Of a DNA stretch of 64,000 nt, positions 41,748 through 50,705 are shown one piece after another. The stretch's first letter is position 1. Every line of letters begins with the position of its first letter. The stretch is from Streptomyces venezuelae. GTDB taxonomy: Bacteria; Actinomycetota; Actinomycetes; Streptomycetales; Streptomycetaceae. The DNA is taken from positions 2,852,001-2,916,000 of the forward strand of contig NZ_CP029191.1 of NCBI RefSeq assembly GCF_008642335.1, given 5' to 3'. The notes below the pieces were generated by a model. That model saw only the letters and a list, made by a program, of their open reading frames with translations. It searched no databases and was not told where the DNA came from. Position numbers and translations under genes: made by a program.

Positions 41748-42518
41748 TCAGCGCCTCCCGGCGCGCAGGCGGCGCGCTCCCACGGCGAGGGCGCCGAGGC
41801 CGAGGAGGGCGGCGCCGACGGTGATGCCGACGCCGAGCGGGGTACCGGCCCCCGTCTCGGCGAGCTCTTGGAGCCGCCCGGCGGAGGGCGCCGTCGCCGA
41901 GGGGACGACGGTGCCTTCGGGGACGATGTCGAAGGGGTAGTCGTTGGAGGCGCCGACCCAGTCGCCGTCGTCGTCCCTGCGCTGGACGACCGCGGCGGAC
42001 GCCACGACGTGGTTGGGCTGGGCGCCGGGGGCGAAGGAGAGGCGGACCTTGACGGTGACGGTACGGCCGGGCCCGACGGTGAACCCGGGGGACCCGTCGT
42101 CGTCACCGAATACGCCGACGTTCTCCCCTTCCCCGGTCCTCTGAAACCGCACGTCCCGCTGCCGCGCCCCGTCACCGAACTCCACCTGGACGTGCCGCGC
42201 CTTCAACGCCCGCTCCTCGTCGACGAGGACGAGGACGGGGTGAATGTTCCCGCAGGTCCCGTCGGTCGAATTGGTGAGATCAAGCGTCCAGTCCTGCGGC
42301 TCCCCGCCGGCCTCATAGGCGCCGGGCCCCGGATGGATCCGGGTCACGAGAGGGAACTCGGCGGCGTCCGCGGAGGTGCAGGTGGGGTGGTCGGGGGCAT
42401 GGGAGACGGCTGCCTGGCCGACCCCCTTGGCCCCGCCCTCACCGGCCGCGGCAGTGGGTGCGAGGGCGGCGGTCGCCGTGGCGGTGACGAGGAGGACGAG
42501 GGAACTGCGGAAGCGCAT
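41748..42518 (-). CDS. Secreted protein with LAETG sorting signal (class E sortase substrate), 256 aa
   Basis: The signal peptide (RSSLVLLVTATATAALAPTAAAG) is followed by a beta-rich domain with a Cys pair (PTCTSAD and DGTCGN). The C-terminus has LAETGAGTP, then a hydrophobic segment, then ARRLRAGRR. LAXTG is the motif used by Streptomyces class E sortases, so the protein should be linked to the cell wall. A class E sortase gene lies 15 kb away at 56788. ATG 42518 is preferred from the signal peptide. Confidence 0.87.
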   Translation of the reverse strand: MRFRSSLVLLVTATATAALAPTAAAGEGGAKGVGQAAVSHAPDHPTCTSADAAEFPLVTRIHPGPGAYEAGGEPQDWTLDLTNSTDGTCGNIHPVLVLVDEERALKARHVQVEFGDGARQRDVRFQRTGEGENVGVFGDDDGSPGFTVGPGRTVTVKVRLSFAPGAQPNHVVASAAVVQRRDDDGDWVGASNDYPFDIVPEGTVVPSATAPSAGRLQELAETGAGTPLGVGITVGAALLGLGALAVGARRLRAGRR

Positions 42519-42740
42519 GCGGGACCTTTGAGGTGCGGGTGCCGACGAGCGGGGCGGGAGCAGGGGACCGGACCGGCACCGGGGCGGAGGCGGCATCGGG
42601 GCCATGGAGTGGCCCAGTTGTCGTGGGCTGAGACCCTGTCACGCGCCCCCGCCCGCACCGCCCCGCCACCGCCCGTTAGGCCCGATCGGCCCGCCGGAGT
42701 CCCCTCGATCAGGCGAGATTCCCCGGTCGGCCGGTTGCGC

Positions 42741-44246
42741 TCAGCTCCTGCCCCCGCGGCGTCCCGGAAAGGCCACGTCCGCGCGGCCGAAGACGGGCGC
42801 GAGAACGAGTTGCGCCGCGCCTTCCGCGACGGCCCGCTGCCCTCCGGGCGCCAGACTCACGGGCACGGACAGGGGAGCCGTGACCGGATCCGGATCCGGG
42901 ACCGAGGGCGAGCCCGAGCCCGGAGCCGAACCCCAGGGCGAACCCGGAGCCGAGCCCGAAGTAGAACCCGGTGCCGAACCCGAACCCGAGCTCGAACCCA
43001 ACGCCGAGCCCGAGGCCGAACCCGAGGTCGAACCCGGAGCCGAGTCCCAGGCCGAACCCGAGGGCGAGCCCAAGGCCGAACCCGTAGCCGAACCCGGGGT
43101 CGAATCCAACGCCGAGCCCGAGCCCGAGCCCCGGGACGAACCCGGAGCCAAACCCCAGGGCGAACCCGGAGCCGAGCCCGGGGTCGAACCCAACGCCGGG
43201 CCCGGAGCCGACCGCCCTCCGCCCCCGCGCCGAACCCGCTCAGCAACGACCTCCCCCACTCCCCGTACAAACAGATCCCCCGCCGCGAACACCGTCCGCC
43301 CCCCGAGCAGCACGCGGTCGATGTCCAGGAGGCCCACCAGGTTTCCCGCGGCTGTGCCGAGCACCCGTGCCGCCTCCTCGAATTCGCCCCGCGCGACCGC
43401 CGCGAGGCAGAGCGCCTCCACGCACCCCCGGTCCCCGCACTCGCACCGCGGCCCGTCCAGCTGGAGCACCTGGTGGCCGAACTCCCCCGCCCCCGTGCGC
43501 GCCCCTCGGTGGACGGCGCCGTCGAGTACGAGGCCGGCGCCGAGCCCCGTACCCAGGTGGACGTACGCGAAGGAGTCGGCCGCGCCCGCCAGCGCGAGGC
43601 CGAGCGCCGCGGCGTTCGTGTCCTTGTCGACGGTGACCGGCAGCCCGAGCCGTTCCTCGAACGCGTCCCGCAAGGGGAACCCGTCCCACTCCGGGAACCC
43701 GGTGACCCGGTGCAGGACCCCCGCCGCGTGGTCGAGCGGCCCGGGCAGCGCGACCCCGACCCCGGAGACCACCGCCCCCACACCTCCCCGACCTCCCCCG
43801 TCACCATGTCCCGCCGCGTCGAGCAGGTCCCGTACCTCTCCCGCCGCCGCCTCCACCACCGCCCGCGCCCCCGCGCCGAAGGCGAGCGGGGCGCGGCGTT
43901 CGGCGACGACCGTGCCGGTCAGGTCGACGAGGACGGCCGTCAGCTCGTCCCGGTCCAGGTGGAGGCCGACGGCGTGCCCCGCGCCGGGCACGAGGCGCAG
44001 GACGGTGCGCGGCTTGCCGCCCGTCGAGGCGCGGCGGCCCGCCTCCGCCGCAAGGCCCTCCGCCCGCAGCCGCGCCGTGATCTTGCTGACCGCCTGCGGC
44101 GTGAGCCCCGTGCGCTCGGCGAGCTCAAGGCGGCTGATGCCCGTCTCGCCCGCGGCACGCAGCAGATCGAGCACGAGCGCCGCGTTGTGCCCGCGCAGCG
44201 CCGGCAGGTTCACGCCTGAGTTTTCCCTGTGCACGTACGACTTCAC
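42741..44246 (-). CDS. ROK family transcriptional regulator with internal Gly/Ser repeat insert, 501 aa
   Basis: An N-terminal helix-turn-helix (LLRAAGETGISRLELAERTGLTPQAVSKITARL) is joined to a ROK kinase-like fold. The fold has DKDTNAAALG, GTGLGAGLVLDG and the zinc motif CECGDRGCVEAL. Near the end, about residues 344-453 are a repeat of short units such as GSAPGS and GSTSGS, which separates the last helix and strand. Without it the length would be about 390, the family norm. Start GTG 44246 is uncertain, with GTG 44213 as an alternative. It is divergent from the oxidoreductase gene, 56 bases away. Confidence 0.82.
   Translation of the reverse strand: MKSYVHRENSGVNLPALRGHNAALVLDLLRAAGETGISRLELAERTGLTPQAVSKITARLRAEGLAAEAGRRASTGGKPRTVLRLVPGAGHAVGLHLDRDELTAVLVDLTGTVVAERRAPLAFGAGARAVVEAAAGEVRDLLDAAGHGDGGGRGGVGAVVSGVGVALPGPLDHAAGVLHRVTGFPEWDGFPLRDAFEERLGLPVTVDKDTNAAALGLALAGAADSFAYVHLGTGLGAGLVLDGAVHRGARTGAGEFGHQVLQLDGPRCECGDRGCVEALCLAAVARGEFEEAARVLGTAAGNLVGLLDIDRVLLGGRTVFAAGDLFVRGVGEVVAERVRRGGGGRSAPGPALGSTPGSAPGSPWGLAPGSSRGSGSGSALDSTPGSATGSALGSPSGSAWDSAPGSTSGSASGSALGSSSGSGSAPGSTSGSAPGSPWGSAPGSGSPSVPDPDPVTAPLSVPVSLAPGGQRAVAEGAAQLVLAPVFGRADVAFPGRRGGRS
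42893..43215. repeat. Degenerate 6/12-bp repeat array inside the ROK gene
   Basis: About 320 bases consist of hexamer-based units such as GAGCCC, GAACCC and GGAGCC, arranged in longer imperfect 18- to 36-base periods. On the minus strand they encode Gly-Ser-rich units with Ala, Pro and Thr. On the plus strand they read Glu-Pro repeats in an open shadow frame. The array is in frame and in a coding gene, so it expands without breaking the protein. Confidence 0.85.
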
Positions 44247-44302
44247 GCCCCCATTGTCCCGCCCGCTTGCACTTTGGCAACACCGTTGCTTAAGTGGATG
44301 GC

Positions 44303-45448
44303 ATGACTGGTACAGGCTCCACGCGCCCCACGCAGGGGTCCACGCGCCCCACGCCGGGCTCCCCGCATCCTTCCCCGGGCTCCCCGCTCCGCGTCGGCCT
44401 CATCGGATACGGCCTCGCGGGCTCCGTCTTCCACGCCCCGCTGATCGCCGCCACCGAGGGCCTCGTCCTCGACACGGTCGTGACGTCGAACCCCGAGCGA
44501 CAGGCACAGGCCCGCGCCGAGTTCGGCGACGACCTGCGCTGCGCGGCCTCCGCCGACGAGCTGTGGGACCGTGCGGACGAGCTCGACCTGATCGTCATCG
44601 CCGCCCCGAACAAGACCCACGTCTCGCTCGCGACCGCCGCCCTCAAGGCGGGCCTGCCGGCCGTCGTGGACAAGCCGATCGCCGGCACGGCCGCCGAGGC
44701 ACGCGAGCTCGCGGCCCTCGCCGACGAGCGCGGACTGCTCCTGTCCGTCTTCCAGAACCGCCGCTGGGACAACGACTTCCGTACGCTGCGCAAGCTCCTC
44801 GACGACGGCGAGCTCGGCGACGTATGGCGCTTCGAGTCCCGCTTCGAACGGTGGCGCCCGCGCCCGAAGGGCGGCTGGCGCGAGTCCGGCGACCCGCAGG
44901 AGATCGGCGGCCTCCTCTACGACCTGGGCAGCCACGTCGTCGACCAGGCCCTCGTCCTGTTCGGCCCCGCGGTGAGCGTGTACGCGGAGTCGGACGTCCG
45001 CCGTCCGGGCGCGGAGGCCGACGACGACACGTTCATCGCGGTCACGCACGCGAACGGCGTCCGCTCGCACCTGTACGTCAGCGCGACGACCGCCCAGCTC
45101 GGCCCGCGCTTCCGCGTCCTCGGCTCCGAGGCGGGCTACGTGAAGTACGGCCTCGACCCGCAGGAGGCCGCCCTCCGCGACGGCAAGCGCCCGGCGACCG
45201 ACACCCCCTGGGGCGTGGAGCCCGAGTCGATGTGGGGCCGGGTCGGCTCCGGCGAGTCCCCGCTGACCGGCGGCGGCCGCCCCGCCCCGACCCTGCCGGG
45301 CGACTACCCCGCGTACTACGCGGCGGTGGCCGCGGCCCTGCGCGGCGAGGGCGAGAACCCCGTCTCCGCGCACGAGGCGGCGGCGGCCCTGGACGTCCTG
45401 GAGGCGGCCCGCCGCTCGGCCCGCGACGGTGTGGCGGTGACGCTGTGA
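44303..45448 (+). CDS. Gfo/Idh/MocA family NAD(P)-dependent oxidoreductase, 381 aa
   Basis: An N-terminal linker of about 25 residues with repeats of STRPT and GSP is followed by the Rossmann motif VGLIGYGLAGSVFHAP, then IAAPNKTH and VDKPIAGTAAEA with the catalytic-region Lys. GLLYDLGSHVVDQAL carries the conserved His. Such enzymes oxidise or reduce sugars or inositols. ATG 44303 is chosen over GTG 44294 because of weak upstream sequence. It is divergent from the ROK regulator, which may control it. Its stop overlaps the next gene (GTGA). Confidence 0.87.
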   Translation: MTGTGSTRPTQGSTRPTPGSPHPSPGSPLRVGLIGYGLAGSVFHAPLIAATEGLVLDTVVTSNPERQAQARAEFGDDLRCAASADELWDRADELDLIVIAAPNKTHVSLATAALKAGLPAVVDKPIAGTAAEARELAALADERGLLLSVFQNRRWDNDFRTLRKLLDDGELGDVWRFESRFERWRPRPKGGWRESGDPQEIGGLLYDLGSHVVDQALVLFGPAVSVYAESDVRRPGAEADDDTFIAVTHANGVRSHLYVSATTAQLGPRFRVLGSEAGYVKYGLDPQEAALRDGKRPATDTPWGVEPESMWGRVGSGESPLTGGGRPAPTLPGDYPAYYAAVAAALRGEGENPVSAHEAAAALDVLEAARRSARDGVAVTL

Positions 45449-45924
45449 CCCCCGCTCCCCCCGGCGCCCCCTCCATCGACGAGCTGGAGGCCCAGGAACG
45501 CCGCCTGGTCCTGCCCCACTTCACGTACGACGACGCGTGGGCCCTCGGCACGCTCCTCGTGGACCTCGCCCGCGAGCGCGACGCCCCCGTCGCCATCGAC
45601 ATCCACCGCGGCGGCCAGCAGCTCTTCCACGCGGCGCTCCCCGGCTCGACCCCGGACAACGACGCCTGGATCACCCGCAAACGCCGTGTCGTCGAACGCT
45701 ACGGCTGCTCCTCCCTCCTGGTCGGCTCCCGCTTCCGCGCCAAGGGCACGACCTTCGAGGACGCCTCCCGCCTCGACCTCGACGCGTACGCGGCCCACGG
45801 CGGCGCGTTCCCGATCGCGGTCGAGGGCGCGGGGGTGATCGGCACGGTGGTGGTGTCGGGCCTGCCGCAGGTGAAGGACCATGCGCTGGTGGTGGAGGCG
45901 CTGGAACGGCACCTCAAGGCGTAG
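45445..45924 (+). CDS. HbpS/GlcG-like UPF0303 (heme-degrading domain) protein, 159 aa
   Basis: The protein carries the GlcG/HbpS fold pattern: YDDAWALGTLLVDLARERDAPVAIDIHRGGQQLFHAALPGSTPDNDAWITRKRRVVERYGCSSL. These words match UPF0303 proteins, which bind or degrade heme in some members. The GTG overlaps the Gfo/Idh/MocA stop. Coupling to an oxidoreductase is a frequent arrangement, so a sugar-metabolism link is also possible. Confidence 0.8.
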   Translation: MTPAPPGAPSIDELEAQERRLVLPHFTYDDAWALGTLLVDLARERDAPVAIDIHRGGQQLFHAALPGSTPDNDAWITRKRRVVERYGCSSLLVGSRFRAKGTTFEDASRLDLDAYAAHGGAFPIAVEGAGVIGTVVVSGLPQVKDHALVVEALERHLKA

Positions 45925-46049
45925 GCCGTACCCGATTCGAGCACCTGCACCCCCCGTCCGCGCAGCCGAACGACGGCTGTTCAGCCGAACGTGTGGCGCG
46001 GCCCCCCGCCTGTCCGTGGGGCCGCGTGCGGCCCCTTAGTCTCCCTCCC

Positions 46050-46922
46050 ATGCAGCTGCCCGCATTCGTGGACCTACGCCCCATCGGCCGCTGCAATCTC
46101 AGCTGCCCCTTCTGTTTCGGACCGCGTCACGAGGTCCCTTCCATGTCATGGGACACAGCTCGGAACGTGGTCGACGTCCTGCGGGACGGCGGGGTGCAGG
46201 GTGTCGTCATCTCCGGTGGTGAACCGACTCTGCTCGCCTACCTCCCCGACCTCGTGGGGGCGCTGCGCAAGCCCTTCGACGACGGGCGGCCCGCCCCCCG
46301 CGTCGTCCTCAGCACCAACGGCCTCGCACCCCAGAAGGCCATGAACCGCGTCCTGCCGCACCTCTCCTGGATCGCCCTGCCCCTGGAGTCCGCGGACCGG
46401 AAGGAGCACGGGGTGCTGCGCACCGGCAGCCCCGCGCCGCACCGCGACCGGGTGCTGCGCCTGCTCGGTGAGGTGCGCAAGAACCACGAGCACGTCCGGG
46501 TGAAGCTGGGCACCGTGGTGACCCGCCTCAACGTCTCGGGCGCCCCGCGGGTCCTGGACCTGATCGAGGACGCGTCCCTGCCGGACGTCTGGAAGGTCTA
46601 CCAGATGTCCGAGACCAACTACGGCGCGGACAACCGGGACTGGCTCGCCCTGGGTGACGACGAGTTCGAGGACGTCGTGGGCGAGTGCGAGGAAGCCGCA
46701 CGGCGGCGCGGCGTGCCGCTGCGGGTGTACAGGAACTCCACCCGTACCGGCAGCTACTTCTTCATCGACCCGGACTGCGGGATCGTCGTCGTCGACGAGG
46801 GTGAGGAACGCAGAATCGGGAACCTCTTCGAAAAGCTGGCGGACGACACGCTCCGGCCCGCCCAACTGCTCACTCCCGCCAGGAACGTCGAGAACTTCGC
46901 CGGCACCTATCCGGACCAGTGA
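46050..46922 (+). CDS. Radical SAM protein, 290 aa
   Basis: The iron-sulfur motif CNLSCPFC (CxxxCxxC) is at about residues 15-22, followed by the SAM-binding GGEPTLL (about 60) and later VVLSTNGL and [11 protein letters not shown]. No SPASM or other C-terminal cluster domain is visible, and the C-terminal region has a single Cys in [12 protein letters not shown]. The protein size and open C-terminus suggest a small-molecule or nucleotide substrate rather than a peptide; this is inference. An 11-base gap separates it from the NUDIX gene. No family can be named. Confidence 0.8.
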   Translation: MQLPAFVDLRPIGRCNLSCPFCFGPRHEVPSMSWDTARNVVDVLRDGGVQGVVISGGEPTLLAYLPDLVGALRKPFDDGRPAPRVVLSTNGLAPQKAMNRVLPHLSWIALPLESADRKEHGVLRTGSPAPHRDRVLRLLGEVRKNHEHVRVKLGTVVTRLNVSGAPRVLDLIEDASLPDVWKVYQMSETNYGADNRDWLALGDDEFEDVVGECEEAARRRGVPLRVYRNSTRTGSYFFIDPDCGIVVVDEGEERRIGNLFEKLADDTLRPAQLLTPARNVENFAGTYPDQ

Positions 46923-46932
46923 GGAGTTCCCG

Positions 46933-47505
46933 ATGACGGCGCATGTACGTGTAGGGGTGCAGGCCATCGTCCGGCGCGACGGTGAGGGCCGGGCAAGCGC
47001 TGCCGGTGACATCCTGCTCGGTCTGCGGACCAACTGCTTCGGCGCGGGCTCCTGGGGCCTACCCGGCGGCCACCTCGAACTGGGCGAGACGCTGCAGGAG
47101 GCCGCCCGCAGGGAGCTGGCCGAGGAGACCGGTATCCACGCCCTGGACCTGCGCGTCGCCTGTGTCACCGACCCCGACCCCGCGGCCAACCACCACATGC
47201 AGGTCGGCGTCGAGGTCCTCGACTACGCGGGCGCCGTCAGCGTGCGCGAACCGGACCGCTGCCTGCGCTGGCAGTTCTGGCCCCTGGACCGGCTGCCTGA
47301 GCCCCTCTTCGTCGGCTCGCGGAGCGTCCTCTCCGTCCTCACTCCGTGCTCTTGCACCACCGGTCGTCGGACTGCGTCGTCATCAGCGCGCGCAGCCGTT
47401 CCATGTGCTTCTCCTCGTGCATGCCGAACTGCTCCCAGGTGCTGGTCAGTTCCCACTGTGTGCGGAACGCCGCCAGACTGTCCTCGTAATACTTGCTGTC
47501 CTTGA
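46933..47505 (+). CDS. NUDIX hydrolase with unusual run-on C-terminus, 190 aa
   Basis: The Nudix box [24 protein letters not shown] is complete, so it should cleave a nucleoside diphosphate linked to another group. GAGGAG precedes ATG 46933. The usual fold ends near [13 protein letters not shown], at about residue 137. The frame then runs on for about 53 residues, through the 3' end of the convergent TPR gene (167 bases overlap), as a Cys/Arg/Ser-rich tail that looks like antisense translation. The natural stop was probably lost at this junction. Confidence 0.8.
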   Translation: MTAHVRVGVQAIVRRDGEGRASAAGDILLGLRTNCFGAGSWGLPGGHLELGETLQEAARRELAEETGIHALDLRVACVTDPDPAANHHMQVGVEVLDYAGAVSVREPDRCLRWQFWPLDRLPEPLFVGSRSVLSVLTPCSCTTGRRTASSSARAAVPCASPRACRTAPRCWSVPTVCGTPPDCPRNTCCP

Positions 47506-49054
47506 GGAACTGGTGCTCGAACACGCTCAGGCCCCTGCGGGTGCGCTGAAGCGGATTCATGGTGATGTACGGCTCGAAGAAACCGGCTTCCGAGGTGAGC
47601 AGCGTGGAACCCGAGATGTCGGTGGGGGTCAGCTTCAGTTCGATGTGGTCGGGGAATCGGCTGCGCAGATCCTTGTACGACTCGATCACCGGCAGGAACG
47701 TTTCCTGGTAATACGTACTCGCCCGCACCCGGTCCACGATGTTCTGGTGGCTCACCGGTTCCGAGTCCGCGCCGTGCTGCATGAAGATCGCGAGATTGTT
47801 CCAAGGGCTGCTCAGAATCACGTGGAAGTAAGTGCCGCGCTCCAGGGCGCGGTGGATCTGCCAGTAGAAAATGTCCAGGTCGGCCAGGAAATAAGAGGCG
47901 CCCGCGTGCGCCGTCAGGCGGATCACGTTCCGCTCCGCGTCGATCGCTTTCTTCTTGGCGGTGTTGCGGAGGTCGTTCTCCTGCGGCGTGTAGGTCCGGT
48001 CGATGCGGTACGGGAGGTCGTCCGCCTGCACCGTCGCGGCCCGCAGATGCGCAAGCGCCTCACGTATCGCGAGGGTCTGCGCATGCTCCCTGCCGAGGGA
48101 CTCCACGGCCATCTCCTCGGCCGATTCGAGCAGCGACACCGCCCGCTGCCTGCGCGACAGGCTCCCCGAACCGCCGCCCGCCGCCTCGAACTCCGCGACC
48201 GCAAGCGCCGCCTGGGCCACGATCGTCTCGCGGTGGGTCGCCCCGAGGAACGCCGACGCGTTCAGCCGTACGATCTCCAGCTCGCCCAGCTGCCGCTCGC
48301 TGAGCTCCACGTCGTGAGCGGCCGCGGCCGCCTCGAACTTCGCCGTGGCAAGGGCGCGCCGCGCGGCGATGGCCGCCGGATGGTCGCCGCCCTTGAGCGC
48401 GATGGAGTACTCCGCGGACCGGTCGAACCTCCGCAGGGTGTCGCCGATGCGGTCCAGATCGCGGTGGTCCGCGCCTCGGGCGAGCTCGAGTTGCACCCAT
48501 TCCGCCGTGAGACGTGCGTCGGGGTCGTCGCCCGGCCGCGTGTCCATCTCCTCCAGAGCCTTGCCGGCCCAGAACCCGGCGTCTCCGAGGTCGCCCCTGC
48601 GCAGGCTGACGGCCCCCAGGTTGGCGAGGATCCGGCCCCGCTCGGGGACGTGGCTGCCGCGTTCGGCCCTGCTCAGCGCGCGGCACAGGACGAGCCGCGA
48701 CCGTTCGAGATCGCCGTGCTCGGCGAGCAGGGCCCCCAACTCGTTCCAGACGGACGCCGCGTACACCTCGCGGTCCGCCTCCACGACCTCCATGTGCCGC
48801 AGTGTCATGTCGGCCACGGAAAGGGACAGGGTCTTCATGCCGAGGGCGCTGAGGAGTTTGGCGAGGTGGATGAGCTGTCCCGCGCGTAACTGCTGGTACT
48901 TGTCGGTGGGGTCGGGCCTGCGGACGTGCTTCACGTAGGCCGCGAGGCGGCTCCTGTCCCGGGGGCGTGGCCCCGGGGGCGTCGCGTGCATCTCCTCGAG
49001 AAGCATCTCTTCGGCGACGGCTATGGCGTCGTCCAGGTACTGCGTCGTCGTCAT
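47339..49054 (-). CDS. TPR-repeat protein with novel C-terminal domain (PLD/DUF5919-like?), 571 aa
   Basis: Residues about 1-330 are helical, with TPR-like units such as [26 protein letters not shown] and [26 protein letters not shown]. The C-terminal third (about 340-560) has [33 protein letters not shown], then [18 protein letters not shown] and [17 protein letters not shown]. This resembles, in layout only, the phospholipase-D-like/DUF5919 sensor modules found fused to regulators in actinomycetes. I cannot name it. It follows the trypsin-like gene by 43 bases and probably works with it. Confidence 0.7.
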   Translation of the reverse strand: MTTTQYLDDAIAVAEEMLLEEMHATPPGPRPRDRSRLAAYVKHVRRPDPTDKYQQLRAGQLIHLAKLLSALGMKTLSLSVADMTLRHMEVVEADREVYAASVWNELGALLAEHGDLERSRLVLCRALSRAERGSHVPERGRILANLGAVSLRRGDLGDAGFWAGKALEEMDTRPGDDPDARLTAEWVQLELARGADHRDLDRIGDTLRRFDRSAEYSIALKGGDHPAAIAARRALATAKFEAAAAAHDVELSERQLGELEIVRLNASAFLGATHRETIVAQAALAVAEFEAAGGGSGSLSRRQRAVSLLESAEEMAVESLGREHAQTLAIREALAHLRAATVQADDLPYRIDRTYTPQENDLRNTAKKKAIDAERNVIRLTAHAGASYFLADLDIFYWQIHRALERGTYFHVILSSPWNNLAIFMQHGADSEPVSHQNIVDRVRASTYYQETFLPVIESYKDLRSRFPDHIELKLTPTDISGSTLLTSEAGFFEPYITMNPLQRTRRGLSVFEHQFLKDSKYYEDSLAAFRTQWELTSTWEQFGMHEEKHMERLRALMTTQSDDRWCKSTE

Positions 49055-49097
49055 GATCCCTCCCGGGAGGTCGCCGGCCCACTGCCGGTGTGCTGGG

Positions 49098-49925
49098 TCA
49101 GCGGCGTATCCAGTGCACTGCCACCACGGAGTCGTGCCCCGCCTTCTTCAGGGCCTCGGCCACGGCGGCGTTGATCCGCAGTTTCTGTTCCGTCTCGGTC
49201 GCCTCCACCGCGTACGGCCGGACGGAGAGCGGCCACTGGTCCCGCGCCAGATCCTCGATCCGGAACCGGAAGCGGTCGAACTGCCTGACCGCCTCGCGGA
49301 TCGTGGCGGCGAAGACCGTGTCCCCCGCCGTGCCCGCGTGCCGCTTGACGATGAGGCCCAGGACCGCCGTCGGGCGGTACGGGTCGCCGCGCTCCACCGG
49401 GCTGCCCGCGAACTTCGCGTAGTCGTCCATGCTCACGCGGCAGTTGAGTCGCAAGGCGCAGACGGTGACGCCCTTCCCCGGGTCTCCGTACGCGTACGAC
49501 ACGTCGGCCACGCTGCCGGTCAGCACGTCGTCCGTGTCGGGCGGCTGGTGCGTCGCCTTCCACTCCTCGTCCTGGCGCGCGTCGTCGAAGCAGACCCTGG
49601 GGAGCCGGACGTCCTCGCCCTCGGCGAAGGTGAGGTTCAGGAGCGCGAGGTCCGAGCGCCGGTCGTGGTCGTGCACCTTCCCCATGGCCTGCTTCCCGTC
49701 GGAGAGGCGGAGCATGACCAGGTCGAGGCCCTTGAGCTCGCGGTCCTTGAGGCAGTGCGCGGCGGTGAGGGCGAACTCCCGGGTGAGGCGGACTCCCGAG
49801 CCGCGTCGGCAGCTGTCGCCCTGTCCGAGACCTTCGTCCTGCCCGCAGTCGGCCCCTCGGCGGCATTCGGCACCCTGTCGGCAGCCGCTCCGGAAGATCT
49901 CGATGAAGTGTTCGTCGTACACCAC
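49098..49925 (-). CDS. Trypsin-like serine protease domain protein, cytosolic, 275 aa
   Basis: LTAAHCLKD carries the catalytic His, and RRSDLALLNL carries the Asp. The Ser is not in the classic GDSGGP. The best candidate is FAGSPVERGD, where a Ser sits before a Pro-Val turn as in degenerate trypsin-like domains. There is no signal peptide, which is unusual for this fold and is typical of conflict-system peptidases. The C-terminal part (about 190-275) is helical with an RxxR-rich stretch. The start is one of two adjacent GTG codons (49925 or 49922), with GGGGGG seven bases upstream. Confidence 0.72.
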   Translation of the reverse strand: MVYDEHFIEIFRSGCRQGAECRRGADCGQDEGLGQGDSCRRGSGVRLTREFALTAAHCLKDRELKGLDLVMLRLSDGKQAMGKVHDHDRRSDLALLNLTFAEGEDVRLPRVCFDDARQDEEWKATHQPPDTDDVLTGSVADVSYAYGDPGKGVTVCALRLNCRVSMDDYAKFAGSPVERGDPYRPTAVLGLIVKRHAGTAGDTVFAATIREAVRQFDRFRFRIEDLARDQWPLSVRPYAVEATETEQKLRINAAVAEALKKAGHDSVVAVHWIRR

Positions 49926-50038
49926 GGGCCAGCCCCCCGTCCCGGACCCTGAGCGAACCCCCGATTTCGCCCGGAAGACGCCATGGTAACCAGAATTGGT
50001 TGCCGCGGAATGGGCCTGTGGCACATCTCAGGGAATAT

Positions 50039-50626
50039 TCAGTCCGGGACGACCGGCCGCGCTCTGCGGATTCGAGAAAACCTCGAACGCTTCAACCACG
50101 TCAGCCACTTCCGCCTCATCGAGATCCTTTCGGGGTGAATCTCGGAACGCAGCAGATCGAGGAGACGGTGATCCGCTTTTCTTGATTTTTTCACGGCCTT
50201 TTTGAACTCGACCCAGTACGCGTCGTTGTCGCTGATCCGCGGGTTGTTGTCCTGCTGGGTGCACCACGACCCCCAGGCCAGTTTCCACCGCCGCCGGGCC
50301 GCGAAGGCGCGCTTGCAGGCGGTGAGGAGCGCGTCGCTGCCGTAGATCTCCAGGCGGGCGAGGAGCGGGGACATGTCGTCGGCGGGGACCGGCGCGCCGG
50401 GCGGGCGTTCGGGGAAGGCGCCGGTCCTGCGGACCGTCTCCCTGAGGTCCGCCATCCGCCTGACGGCGATCATGACTTCGTCGTAGACGGCCATACGCCG
50501 GTCCCACACGCGGTTCTCGTGCTCGCGTCTGGTCGTGGCCCGCTGGATGAGCCACGCGCTGGAGAACGTGGCCAGGGCGCCGAACGCCGTGCCGGTGAGC
50601 GCCGCTTCGGCCGGTGTCAGTCCCAT
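50039..50626 (-). CDS. Single-pass membrane protein of unknown function, 195 aa
   Basis: ATG 50626 opens MGLTPAEAALTGTAFGALATFSSAWLIQR, a single N-terminal membrane segment, followed by a long helical cytosolic part rich in Arg and Lys, with ends such as KKAVKKSRKADHRLLDLLRSE. No ribosome binding site is clear and an ATG at 50680 is open. It is 113 bases upstream of the trypsin-like gene on the same strand and may be the first gene of the unit. Confidence 0.6.
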   Translation of the reverse strand: MGLTPAEAALTGTAFGALATFSSAWLIQRATTRREHENRVWDRRMAVYDEVMIAVRRMADLRETVRRTGAFPERPPGAPVPADDMSPLLARLEIYGSDALLTACKRAFAARRRWKLAWGSWCTQQDNNPRISDNDAYWVEFKKAVKKSRKADHRLLDLLRSEIHPERISMRRKWLTWLKRSRFSRIRRARPVVPD

Positions 50627-50705
50627 GGCGTCATCATGACGCGACGGCGCGCCCGGCGCCCCCGGCTGAACGGGGAACACCGGGCGCTCGTTCGTTCAGG
50701 GAGGG

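Noticed and set aside
42893..43215. Possible CRISPR-like array
   Set aside because: Units are 6-12 bases, degenerate, with no unique spacers, and lie inside a coding frame.
42604..45924. 1106-aa plus-strand frame with Glu-Pro repeats
   Set aside because: It lies opposite the ROK gene, then crosses the Gfo/Idh/MocA gene in another frame. Only its last 159 codons (from 45445) are a real gene. The Glu-Pro part is the antisense of the Gly/Ser repeat.
45537..46049. N-terminal extension of the radical SAM protein
   Set aside because: The open frame overlaps the HbpS/GlcG-like gene and is Arg/Pro-rich shadow. The radical SAM fold begins at the ATG 46050.
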